A stretch of 50,236 nucleotides of DNA, taken from the NCBI GenBank assembly GCA_045595795.1, contig JAZOBC010000034.1, positions 1-50,236 on the forward strand, written 5' to 3'. Source of the DNA: UMGS755 sp045595795 (GTDB lineage: Bacteria > Bacillota > Clostridia > UBA1381 > UBA9506). Of the stretch, positions 16,399-24,321 are shown in pieces (positions within the stretch are counted from its first letter, which is position 1; each line of letters starts with the position of its first letter). Made by a program: the position numbers and the translations under genes. The notes below the pieces were generated by a model. It searched no databases, was not told the DNA's origin, and saw only the letters and a program-made list of their open reading frames with translations.

Positions 16399-17688
16399 TT
16401 AAATAAACTGCTTCAAAAACCCTTTCCGAAAGAACGGTAAAGCGTATAAAGAACCAACGCACAAAATCCCTTGCTCCCCACGTCTAGCAGAAAAAGCCTG
16501 TTTCACTGCATCTTCAGGGCATGGTTCTGCTTCTGCTTGAACCCCTATTCCTTCCGCCACCTGACACAGTTCTTCAGGCTGTGCCGTTCTGGGATTTGGC
16601 ACTTTCGTCACGATGAGCCTATCACAAACCTTAGCAAATTCTGCCAACGAGGTATAATAGTCCTTATCTGCCAGCATGGCAACCACACCGATAAACCGCT
16701 TTCCTGGAAAACACTCTTGAACTGTTTTTGTAAAAGCTTTGGCACCATCTGCATTGTGAGCCCCATCTAAAATGACAGTTGGATTTTCTGAAACAATCTC
16801 AAACCGCCCTGACCACTTGGCACCCATAAGCCCTTGTCGAATACAATCCTCAGGAATACCGGCCCCTTTTTCCTGCAGAACAGAAATTGCTCCCAGTGCC
16901 GTTACGGCATTATAAACCTGATGCATACCGCACAAGGAGATGGAAAGTTTTTTGAGCTTTCCATAGGAAAAAACACTTCCCTGAACATCTGATTGGTGAA
17001 TGAGAATACTGCCTACATGTGGCAAAAATAATGGTGTTCCTTTTCTATCTGCTTCCTGCTGAATCATTGATAGAACCTCTTCTGCTTGACAAGGATAAAC
17101 AACAGCCGGACAAGAAGCACGAAAAATACCGCATTTATGTTGGGTGATTTCCCCTAAGGTTTCGCCTAAAAACGTCTGATGATCATAATCAATATGTGCT
17201 AAAACCGAAACCTCTGCTTTCTGCATCACATTTGTGGCGTCTAACGCTCCGCCCATGCCGGCCTCAATGATCGCATAATCACACCCGACCTCCGCAAAAT
17301 ACAGATAGGCAGCTGCCGTCATCAACTCAAATTCCGTAGGATGACGATGTGCCTCTGCCACCATTGCATCCGCTTGCTCCTTAACTCTTGTGATAATATC
17401 AGCAAATTGCTCCGGCTCTATAGTTTTTCCTTGATAGCAAATCATTTCGCATCGGCTGTCAAAATAAGGTGATGTAAAAAAGCCGGTATGATAACCAGCC
17501 GCAAGTAAAATCGACTGTAAAAAGCTACCGATTGAGCCTTTACCGTTGGTTCCCGCTATGTGAATCACTTTCACGCAGTCCTGCGGATTTCCCAAACGCC
17601 TAAGCAATTCACTCACCGCTTCAAGTCCCGGTTTACTGCCTAAACTCGAACAATCATTTAAATATTCCGTTGCTTCAAAGTAATTCAT
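16399..17688 (-). CDS. folC: Folylpolyglutamate synthase / dihydrofolate synthase
   Basis: Adds glutamate to dihydropteroate or tetrahydrofolate, retaining folates in the cell. The 429-residue protein has the ATP loop VIHIAGTNGKGSIGSFL, TSPYFDSRCEMI, the mid-protein EAGMGGALDATNV and DHQTFLGETLGEIT, and the C-terminal VILDGAHNADGAKAF. The ATG at 17688 gives the usual N-terminus (MNYFEATEYL) and has GGGGGTG 6 nt upstream; the ATG at 17703 also has a usable site (AAGGGG), so the start is not fully settled. It is probably the last gene of the tyrosine-kinase operon. Confidence 0.94.
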   Translation of the reverse strand: MNYFEATEYLNDCSSLGSKPGLEAVSELLRRLGNPQDCVKVIHIAGTNGKGSIGSFLQSILLAAGYHTGFFTSPYFDSRCEMICYQGKTIEPEQFADIITRVKEQADAMVAEAHRHPTEFELMTAAAYLYFAEVGCDYAIIEAGMGGALDATNVMQKAEVSVLAHIDYDHQTFLGETLGEITQHKCGIFRASCPAVVYPCQAEEVLSMIQQEADRKGTPLFLPHVGSILIHQSDVQGSVFSYGKLKKLSISLCGMHQVYNAVTALGAISVLQEKGAGIPEDCIRQGLMGAKWSGRFEIVSENPTVILDGAHNADGAKAFTKTVQECFPGKRFIGVVAMLADKDYYTSLAEFAKVCDRLIVTKVPNPRTAQPEELCQVAEGIGVQAEAEPCPEDAVKQAFSARRGEQGILCVGSLYALPFFRKGFLKQFI

Positions 17689-17747
17689 GTTGTTCACCCC
17701 CATAAGAAAACATCCCCTTTTCGAGCATAAAGCACAAAAAGAGGAAT

Positions 17748-18218
17748 TTATTTTTTCCATTTTATAATTTTAATACATCCGGATAACCCACGTTGCAAAA
17801 CAATCCCTACGAAAACCCCAAAGCTATCCAACAACACATCTAAAAACTGACAGCTTCTGCCCGGAACAAACAACTGATGTACTTCATCGCTAACTGCATA
17901 AAGAGATGATGCACAAAACGCAATCAAAAAACCATGATAGTGCTGCAAATCGTAGGTTCTGCATAAAGCTGCAGTTAAACATCCTAAAATCATATACTCC
18001 ACAAAATGCGCCAGTTTACGCAAAAAAACATGAACGAATTCAAGCAGCTGTTTCTGGTCAGAGAACGACATTTCTTGAGTGCCGGGTAAAAGCTGAATTA
18101 ATTGTTCTGTTAATGTAGAACTCACATGGCTGGAGTGTTCTGCAGGCTGAGCAGAGAAACAAAAAATGGCAACCGCCCATGCAATTGTTATCATCCATAA
18201 AACCCTGCGTTTCGTCAT
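17748..18218 (-). CDS. VanZ family membrane protein
   Basis: A 156-residue protein with about four hydrophobic segments: VLWMITIAWAVAIFCFSAQPA, HFVEYMILGCLTAALC, GFLIAFCASSLYAVSDEVHQ and DSFGVFVGIVLQRG. The motifs FSAQPAEHSS, RKLAHFVEYMILG and SDEVHQLFVPGRSCQFLDVLLDS are characteristic of the VanZ family. VanZ of enterococci gives low-level teicoplanin resistance, but most family members are chromosomal and uncharacterised, so no resistance is claimed. It lies 14 nt after the phosphatase gene, which links it to the envelope-polymer genes upstream. Confidence 0.88.
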   Translation of the reverse strand: MTKRRVLWMITIAWAVAIFCFSAQPAEHSSHVSSTLTEQLIQLLPGTQEMSFSDQKQLLEFVHVFLRKLAHFVEYMILGCLTAALCRTYDLQHYHGFLIAFCASSLYAVSDEVHQLFVPGRSCQFLDVLLDSFGVFVGIVLQRGLSGCIKIIKWKK

Positions 18219-18232
18219 ATTATGCCTCGATT

Positions 18233-18952
18233 CTATTCACGAACAATTGGTTGATTTTGCAGAATTTTTTGCCCATTCTCCATTAACTGACAAAGAGCAT
18301 CTCGACCAAATTTTTTCTCAAAAATACGATAAGCCTTAGCAAGCTTACAACTGCGACTCTCATTATCATGACAATCCGAACCGAGAATGGTAAACATATT
18401 CCGTTTCCATAACTCTTTTGCATAAGTCCTGGAAAAGAAAGACAACAGCGATCCGGCATTCACTTGCGCCAAAACATCAGATTGCATCAACCGATCCACA
18501 ATCCGAAAAGATTTCGAATCAATGATATACCGATCAAGATGAGCGATAATCGGTTTAATGTTGTGTATTGCCTGTATACGGTACAGTTCTTCATAAACCC
18601 ATTCTGTCCAGTATTCCATAGGAGGTTCAACCAACATGTAACTCGTACCCTCTATGCATAATCTTTGCAAATTGTCTTTCTTTGACAGACCGTAATAAAG
18701 TTCAACCTCTGCACCTAAAACAATTTGAGGGATATCCTCTGTAATCTGCTCTTTCACCAAGGACAAGGCAGCCTCACGATTGCGCAAAAAACGAGTAATT
18801 GATGAAGAATACTTCAAATAATGGGGTGTCGCAACTACCGTCTGAATCCCCTGTTCTTTTTGCGCAATTAAAAGCTTGCGCGACTCTTCTATATTTGCTG
18901 CGCCATCATCAATACCGGGTAGAATATGAGCATGAAAATCAATTAACTCCAT
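18233..18952 (-). CDS. Tyrosine-protein phosphatase, CpsB/YwqE type (PHP fold)
   Basis: Metal-dependent PHP-fold phosphatase that removes phosphate from the tyrosine tail of the bacterial tyrosine kinase. The 239-residue protein starts MELIDFHAHILPGIDDGA, holding the first metal ligands, and has VVATPHYLKYSS, GAEVELYY, PIIAHLDRY and LGSDCHDNESR, the remaining metal-binding motifs of the family. The ATG at 18952 has AAGGAG 9 nt upstream; the longer frame to 18979 has no such site. It follows the kinase gene by 33 nt, the same order as in Bacillus ywqCDE. Confidence 0.93.
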   Translation of the reverse strand: MELIDFHAHILPGIDDGAANIEESRKLLIAQKEQGIQTVVATPHYLKYSSSITRFLRNREAALSLVKEQITEDIPQIVLGAEVELYYGLSKKDNLQRLCIEGTSYMLVEPPMEYWTEWVYEELYRIQAIHNIKPIIAHLDRYIIDSKSFRIVDRLMQSDVLAQVNAGSLLSFFSRTYAKELWKRNMFTILGSDCHDNESRSCKLAKAYRIFEKKFGRDALCQLMENGQKILQNQPIVRE

Positions 18953-18985
18953 ATAACACATCTCCTTCCCGACCAGCAAGCAATA

Positions 18986-19942
18986 TTAGTACCGAGAATC
19001 AGAACGTCGACTGTTGTGATGCGATGAATGATAATTTCCATAACGGTATGCATATCGAGAACCATATCCATAACCATAGCGATAACTATATTGTCTGCCG
19101 CCATAACGATATCCATACTTGTATTTATAACGGTTATACGTATAATCACGAAGATCGGCTGAGCTGTTTAAGATATAACCCAAAATCTTAATTTGACCAA
19201 ATTCCAAAGCAGCAATTGCTTGACGCAAGGAATCACTGGTTGTATAGTTCTGACGAACTACAACAACTGCACCTGTCATCAGCTTTGCAATGGAAACAGG
19301 ATCGGTTACGACATTAATCGGCGGAGAGTCAATAAAAATATAATCATACTCTTCCGATAATGTATCGAGCAATTGCACCATTGCCGGAGAGATTAAAAGC
19401 TCCGACGGATTCGGTGGGATATGACCACCCGTGATACAGTCAAGATTATGCTCTTCAATATGTTGAATAATCTCGTGAGGATCCTTAATGAATCCACCAA
19501 GGTATTCAGCCATACCGTTTTCATTTTTCAAATTTAAATATTGATGCAGCTTCGGTCTGCGAAGGTCTGCCTCAATAATAAGCGTTCTGGCACCGGTCTG
19601 TGCAAAGGTAATTGCAAGGTTGGTTGAGGTTGTAGACTTACCCTCTTTTGCCACAGAACTGGTAATAATGATTCTTTTACAACCTTCTTCGCCGGATAAG
19701 GTAAACATCAGGTTCGTTCTGGCTGCCTTATAAGCCTCTGTCACACTAAAATGCGTGTCCTCATTAATAATATTGGCACGAATGTCAACCTTTTCAGTCT
19801 TGGCCTCTTTACCTTTTTTCTTGCTATTGTTCTTTGAGGCTTCGCTGATGGTTTCTTCCTGATTCACTTTTTCCTTAGATTCCTTCACACCATCTTGAGT
19901 CTGCGGGATATTTTTTTCTTTTACAGGCTTATTTTTTTTCAT
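18986..19942 (-). CDS. Bacterial tyrosine kinase (CpsD/CapB/YwqD type) with very long Tyr tail
   Basis: Cytoplasmic BY-kinase that works with the membrane adaptor encoded just upstream. The first 55 or so residues are a charged Lys/Glu-rich extension. The kinase core follows: EAYKAARTNLMF, Walker A SSVAKEGKSTTSTN, Walker A' IEADLRRPKLHQYL and Walker B YDYIFIDSPP. The last 55 or so residues hold 17 tyrosines alternating with Arg, Lys and Gly (for example YKYKYGYRYGG), far more than the usual small cluster; this is the autophosphorylation tail. GGAGG is 8 nt before the ATG at 19942. The start overlaps the adaptor gene by 14 nt, so the two are translationally coupled. Confidence 0.95.
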   Translation of the reverse strand: MKKNKPVKEKNIPQTQDGVKESKEKVNQEETISEASKNNSKKKGKEAKTEKVDIRANIINEDTHFSVTEAYKAARTNLMFTLSGEEGCKRIIITSSVAKEGKSTTSTNLAITFAQTGARTLIIEADLRRPKLHQYLNLKNENGMAEYLGGFIKDPHEIIQHIEEHNLDCITGGHIPPNPSELLISPAMVQLLDTLSEEYDYIFIDSPPINVVTDPVSIAKLMTGAVVVVRQNYTTSDSLRQAIAALEFGQIKILGYILNSSADLRDYTYNRYKYKYGYRYGGRQYSYRYGYGYGSRYAYRYGNYHSSHHNSRRSDSRY

Positions 19943-20648
19943 TTTTTCTTTCCTCCGATCGGGTATAATCAATATCAGGTATCACACCCAAAAGCGGCAA
20001 TTCCCGCACATCCATTAAATCGCCCTCAATCTTAATACGGCTGTCAAACACGTCAATCAAAAAGACCAAGCCCATGCTGAGCAAAGCACCAAGCAAAAAG
20101 CCAATTACAACATTTCGAACAACATTGGGAGAAGAGGGTGCCGTTGGCAAAGTTGCTTCGTCTACCACAACAACATTACCGGCTTGCATCATACGGATGA
20201 TCTCACCCAAAGAATTGTCTAAAATGGCATTCACAATAATCTGTGAGTGCTTCGCATCATAACTGTTAACGCGAATATCAATAATTTCCAAATCATTTCT
20301 CGGTGTTAAGGAAATCATACCCTTAATTTGAGAAACCGTGTAGCCTAAGCCATGTTCTTCCTGCAGTTCTGTCTGAATTTGGCTTAAGAAGGTATTAGAA
20401 GTCAAAAGTTCAATACAGGTTAAAGCCATCTGCTGCGATGAAGCGATATCAGACAAATGCACATTCTGAGTATTCTGCTTTGTATTATTGCTGACAAGAA
20501 GAGAGCCTTGTGACGTATATGTCGGCATGATATAATACGTCGAAATTCCAAAGGCTAAAACTGCAGCTGCAACCGCTGCCAGAGCAATACGCCACCAATG
20601 AAATAAAAACAGCTTAAAAATTTCAACAAAACTGATATGTTCGCTCAA
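19929..20648 (-). CDS. Kinase-activating membrane adaptor / chain-length regulator (CpsC/YwqC, Wzz-like)
   Basis: Two-pass membrane protein that activates the BY-kinase and in relatives helps set polysaccharide chain length. The 239-residue protein has a first membrane segment at about 20-42 (WWRIALAAVAAAVLAFGIST), an outer loop (about 43-180) and a second segment near 182-205 (VVIGFLLGALLSMGLVFLI). The conserved proline-rich stretch ATLPTAPSSPN precedes the second segment. The start is TTG at 20648, 8 nt after GAGGAG; upstream ATGs in the frame lack a site. It is the first gene of the operon, read from the promoter at 20743-20771. Confidence 0.9.
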   Translation of the reverse strand: MSEHISFVEIFKLFLFHWWRIALAAVAAAVLAFGISTYYIMPTYTSQGSLLVSNNTKQNTQNVHLSDIASSQQMALTCIELLTSNTFLSQIQTELQEEHGLGYTVSQIKGMISLTPRNDLEIIDIRVNSYDAKHSQIIVNAILDNSLGEIIRMMQAGNVVVVDEATLPTAPSSPNVVRNVVIGFLLGALLSMGLVFLIDVFDSRIKIEGDLMDVRELPLLGVIPDIDYTRSEERKNEKK

Positions 20649-20742
20649 GAAAACCGCTCCTCTACCTTTTTTTCTAAATGTATGTAACATGATAAAATCA
20701 TAACAACCATAATGATTATAGTTAAAAGCATGCACATGTTTC

Positions 20743-20771
20743 ATTATACTATATATGCAAAAAGATTTCAA
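20743..20771 (-). promoter_or_regulatory. Sigma-A-type promoter of the tyrosine-kinase operon
   Basis: On the minus strand TTGAAA (20771-20766) and TATAAT (20748-20743) have a 17-bp spacer. The expected transcript has a leader of about 90 nt before the TTG start at 20648. Confidence 0.85.
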
Positions 20772-20807
20772 GCCTTTTTTATATATTTCTTACAAGAAAA
20801 AAATTCT

Positions 20808-20852
20808 AAAAAAGCTCTTACAAGCCTATTTTTGGCTGTAAGAGCTTTTTTG
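20808..20852 (-). terminator. Terminator of the phosphohexomutase gene
   Basis: AAAAAGCTCTTAC (20809-20821) pairs with GTAAGAGCTTTTT (20838-20850), with an inner AGCC/GGCT stem. It starts 3 nt after the stop codon at 20855 and ends in T on the minus strand. Confidence 0.9.
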
Positions 20853-20854
20853 TT

Positions 20855-22255
20855 TTATGCCAGTCCCAAACTTTTAGTCCAAATCTGCGTAATCCGTTTA
20901 GCTTCTTCCATGGTCTCCATCTCACAGAACACACGCATGAGCGGTTCCGTTCCGGAAAAACGTGCAATAATCCAGCCGCCGTTTTCGAAATATACCTTAC
21001 AGCCATCTTCATAGCTGACATGATCAATTGCCAGACCAAAATCGGGCAACTCTTTCTTGACAAACAGAGTATCCGTCAACTCGTCTTTCTTCTGCTGCGA
21101 GAATTTCGTATCAAATTCACTCATTTGAGTTTTGCCATATTTAGCATAAATCTCATCCAAGATTTCGGAAATGCGTCTGCCGCAAACAGAAATCATTTCA
21201 ACCAGTAGTGCTGATGCAAAAATACCGTCTTTTCCCTTAATGTGACCGCGAATAGAAAGACCGCCGCTGGATTCACCACCGATCAAGGCATCCGTTTCCT
21301 CCATTTTGCCGGAAATAAACTTAAAGCCAACGGGAACCTCATGACACTTCTGTCCATAGTCCGCCGCGATTTTGTCAAGCAGATGTGTAGTGGCAATGTT
21401 ACGAACAATGTCGCCGCGCCATCCTTTATACTCTAAAAGATAATAGCTGAGCAGCGCCAAGATTTCATTGGGATGGATAAAGGTGCCGCGGTCATCAATG
21501 ATGCCAATTCGGTCAGCATCACCATCTGTACCGATGCCCAAGTCATAATTTTGCTCCACAACCATTTCACGCAGCTTAGATAAGGTATGCGCAGACGGGG
21601 ACGGCAGTTTTCCGCCAAACAATGTATCATGTCGATCGTTGATAATATCTACTTCACACCGTGCAGTCATCAAAATTGTCTGCAAAGAGGTTTTGGATAC
21701 ACCGTACATGGGGTCAAGCAGAATCTTAAGACCGGAATTACGGATGGAACCCATATCAATCATATCAATAATGCTGTCCAAATAGCGGTTTGTGGGGTTC
21801 ATCAGTTCAATCACACCGCTTTGAACACCATCTTCAAACTCAACGCTTTTCACCGTAACACCGGCTTCAATCTGCGCTTCAAAGCCGCGGGTAATGGAAA
21901 GGTCAGCATCCCTGCCTCCCTCAATAAACACCTTAATGCCGTTATATTCAGCCGGGTTATGGCTGGCAGTTACCGCCATGCCGTATTTGGTACCCATTTC
22001 TTTCACAGCATACATCACAAGTGGTGTCGGCGCAATTCTGTCGATAAAATGAACATGAATACCGTTGCCGGCAAACACCTCTGCTGCCCACTGTGCCGCC
22101 ATATCAGACAAAAAGCGTCTGTCATAACCAATGACAATCCCCTTGGTATCCCCTTTCATATTATCACTGATAGCCTGAGCCAACAATCTCACATTTTCAC
22201 GGGTGAACGCATCACCAATAATGGCGCGCCAACCGCCTGTTCCGAATTTAATCAT
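20855..22255 (-). CDS. Phosphoglucomutase/phosphomannomutase family protein
   Basis: Alpha-D-phosphohexomutase that interconverts hexose 1- and 6-phosphates, supplying sugar nucleotides for envelope polymers. The 466-residue protein has FGTGGWRAIIGDAFT at the N-terminus, the phosphoserine loop TASHNPAEYNGIKVF, the metal loop GTDGDADRIGI, the sugar-binding GGESSGGLSIRGH and the phosphate-binding ARFSGTEPLMRVF near the end. Glucose or mannose preference cannot be told from sequence. It stands alone between its own terminator and a divergent AraC gene. The nearby kinase operon suggests, but does not prove, an envelope role. Confidence 0.94.
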   Translation of the reverse strand: MIKFGTGGWRAIIGDAFTRENVRLLAQAISDNMKGDTKGIVIGYDRRFLSDMAAQWAAEVFAGNGIHVHFIDRIAPTPLVMYAVKEMGTKYGMAVTASHNPAEYNGIKVFIEGGRDADLSITRGFEAQIEAGVTVKSVEFEDGVQSGVIELMNPTNRYLDSIIDMIDMGSIRNSGLKILLDPMYGVSKTSLQTILMTARCEVDIINDRHDTLFGGKLPSPSAHTLSKLREMVVEQNYDLGIGTDGDADRIGIIDDRGTFIHPNEILALLSYYLLEYKGWRGDIVRNIATTHLLDKIAADYGQKCHEVPVGFKFISGKMEETDALIGGESSGGLSIRGHIKGKDGIFASALLVEMISVCGRRISEILDEIYAKYGKTQMSEFDTKFSQQKKDELTDTLFVKKELPDFGLAIDHVSYEDGCKVYFENGGWIIARFSGTEPLMRVFCEMETMEEAKRITQIWTKSLGLA

Positions 22256-22385
22256 TATCCGTCGCTTCCTTCCTCAGTTTACCATATCGTTATATTGATC
22301 AAATCATATGACACTATTTATTTTTATTGTACAGGTTTCGTTTTCTTTTGTCTTTACAAAAAACTAAAATCTTTTTATAAATTTC

Positions 22386-22414
22386 TTTACAAAAAGAAGG
22401 TTTTTCTTTATAAT
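22386..22414 (+). promoter_or_regulatory. Promoter of the AraC - CBM9-like operon
   Basis: TTTACA (22386-22391) and TATAAT (22409-22414) with a 17-bp spacer lie 21 nt before the AraC start. Confidence 0.85.
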
Positions 22415-22435
22415 AGTGAATATGGAGGGATGGAT

Positions 22436-23614
22436 ATGCTCATTAACCTCACCCCCAAATCTATTGCAGAATTCGGCACCATTGAGCCGAAGGGAATGTC
22501 CGCTGCTACCGGATCGTTAGGGGTTTCTCTGATTAAAAACCGACTAACGGATAAAACGAGTTTCCGCAGTCTGTATATTCATGATACGAAAAGAACCGCT
22601 TTGGATAAAATCGACGGTACTGCAATTTTGTTTTGCGGCAAATCACCAAATGCGCTGCACACGTTTTTGCTTGATAAAACGGTCCTGTTGAATCCCGGCG
22701 TGTATTACTATGTTCTGCCCCTCATCGGTACAGCACAGATTGCCGTGTGTGCCCCTGAAGGCACACGCGTTCAGACGATTGATAAGCAGGACAGGCCTTT
22801 GAGTATTATGCCCGTCATTGAACCTTCTGAGGTGTTGACGCTTCTCTATCACGAAAAAGAACGCGGTTTTTCCTTTAAGGGCGAAAAACACGACTTTTGG
22901 GAATTAACTTATGTAGAACGAGGCACGTTACATAACGTAGTTGACGGCAAAGATTATGAGCAAAGTCAGGGTGAGATTATGCTGTTTTTGCCGAATCAAT
23001 TTCATAGCCAATATGCTGATCGCGACCAGCGTGTATTTTACAGCACCATCGGCTTTTCTATGAATTTTAATGAGCCAGACACGCTAAACGGACATATTTT
23101 TAAAGCCGATTTCGATACACGAGCGCTCTTTAGACAGATTTTTGAAGAACGTGACTTCGGCAGAATTTATAGCGATGACCTGATTCTATGCTACCTAAAG
23201 CAGCTTATCATCCGTCTGCTCCGTTCGCGTCAGGTAGAATCTGTTTTAAGAAGTGCTGCATCTGAAACGAGACCTCTCCTTGAAAACACCATTGTTACTG
23301 CTGCAGAAGAATATGTGCGCCACCATCTGCACGAGCGTTTGACGGTGTCTGAAATTGCCGAGAGCATTCCTGTGTCTGAAACCTATCTTTCTGCCCTGTT
23401 CAAAAGGAATACCGGTGATTCACTGAATCACTATATTAACACACAAAAAATGCAGCTTGCCCGGGATTACATTCTCTCCGGTCAGTATAGCATTACGCAA
23501 ATCGCACAAATGCTTGGTTTTAGTACCATCCACTACTTTTCTCAAAGCTTTAAACGACATGTGGGTATGACACCCACTGAATATGCAAATTCTTATAAAG
23601 GAGCTTCTGTATGA
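22436..23614 (+). CDS. AraC family regulator with two cupin-like sensor domains
   Basis: A 392-residue transcription factor. Residues about 1-115 form an extra domain not usual in AraC proteins (TAILFCGKSPNALHTFLL, NPGVYYYVLPL), perhaps another cupin. Residues about 135-225 look like the standard AraC sensor cupin (FWELTYVERGTLHNVVDG, GEIMLFLPNQFHS). The C-terminal 100 residues are the two-helix-turn-helix domain (LTVSEIAESIPVSETYLSALFKR and ITQIAQMLGFSTIHYFSQSF). The ATG at 22436 has GGAGG 7 nt upstream; the ATG at 22430 is too close. The long open frame before it lies antisense to the mutase gene and is not coding. Its stop overlaps the next start by 4 nt. Confidence 0.9.
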   Translation: MLINLTPKSIAEFGTIEPKGMSAATGSLGVSLIKNRLTDKTSFRSLYIHDTKRTALDKIDGTAILFCGKSPNALHTFLLDKTVLLNPGVYYYVLPLIGTAQIAVCAPEGTRVQTIDKQDRPLSIMPVIEPSEVLTLLYHEKERGFSFKGEKHDFWELTYVERGTLHNVVDGKDYEQSQGEIMLFLPNQFHSQYADRDQRVFYSTIGFSMNFNEPDTLNGHIFKADFDTRALFRQIFEERDFGRIYSDDLILCYLKQLIIRLLRSRQVESVLRSAASETRPLLENTIVTAAEEYVRHHLHERLTVSEIAESIPVSETYLSALFKRNTGDSLNHYINTQKMQLARDYILSGQYSITQIAQMLGFSTIHYFSQSFKRHVGMTPTEYANSYKGASV

Positions 23615-24231
23615 AAACTTACACAATCAAAAAAATTGACGGCCCCATCACAAGCGAAAGCTGGAAACTCGCCGAAACTGCTGTGGTAGATTACATTCCC
23701 AATAGTCACGAAATTTCTTGTCCTTACCATATGGAAGCACGCCTTCTGTATGATGACGAGGCAATTTATGTGAATCTCGCAACCGATGAGCGTCCTTTGT
23801 ATGCTCTGCACAATGAGCCAAACACCAGCGTTTGTAAAGATAGCTGCATGGAATTTTTCCTTTCGCCTGATCAAGATGATCCCCATTATTTAAATTTTGA
23901 AATGAACCCGATTACAACTCTGCTTTTATATTACTGTGCTGACCGTAATAACTACACAGAAGCAGATGTTGATCATAAAATTTTTGATGCAAAAAGTGTG
24001 ATTACACAAAAAGACTGGCAACTATTTTACAAAATTCCGTTTGACTTTCTGCTGAAATATTTCAAGAAAATCGACAACGAATTCCACGGTAATTTTTACA
24101 AGTGTGGCGATGAAACCATCATTCAGCACTATGCAACATGGAATCCTGTAACCTGTCCGGAAGTCGATTTCCACCGTCCTGAATATTTTGGAAAATTGAT
24201 TTTTGAAAAAGGAATTTCTGTCAATCGATAA
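23611..24231 (+). CDS. CBM9-like carbohydrate-binding protein, cytoplasmic
   Basis: A 206-residue protein resembling family 9 carbohydrate-binding modules: GPITSESWKLAETAVVDYI at the start, MEARLLYDDEAIYVNLATDERP, SCMEFFLSPDQDD and YLNFEMNP. These fit the usual pattern of a beta-sandwich CBM9 domain, and the protein is little more than that one domain. There is no signal peptide, which is odd for a glycan-binding protein. Its ATG overlaps the stop of the AraC gene (ATGA), so both are made together; a sugar-sensing or sugar-handling role inside the cell is inferred. Confidence 0.75.
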   Translation: MKTYTIKKIDGPITSESWKLAETAVVDYIPNSHEISCPYHMEARLLYDDEAIYVNLATDERPLYALHNEPNTSVCKDSCMEFFLSPDQDDPHYLNFEMNPITTLLLYYCADRNNYTEADVDHKIFDAKSVITQKDWQLFYKIPFDFLLKYFKKIDNEFHGNFYKCGDETIIQHYATWNPVTCPEVDFHRPEYFGKLIFEKGISVNR

Positions 24232-24321
24232 AAATATCACCAGGACTGCCAGGAACTGATACACATAGATTTTCTTTTTGATTCAAAACTAACCTTAGAA
24301 ACAATTTTTTTGGAGGCAGTT

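Noticed and set aside
17748..18218. Glycopeptide resistance gene vanZ
   Set aside because: The family is broad and mostly unrelated to resistance, and no vanA/H/X genes are near.
18943..19149. Plus- and minus-strand frames across the kinase tail
   Set aside because: The low-complexity Tyr/Arg/Gly codons open several frames by chance; none has a ribosome binding site.
21587..22435. N-terminal 280-codon extension of the AraC gene frame
   Set aside because: It lies antisense to the well-supported phosphohexomutase gene and crosses its promoter region. The ribosome binding site and promoter at 22386-22428 set the start at 22436.
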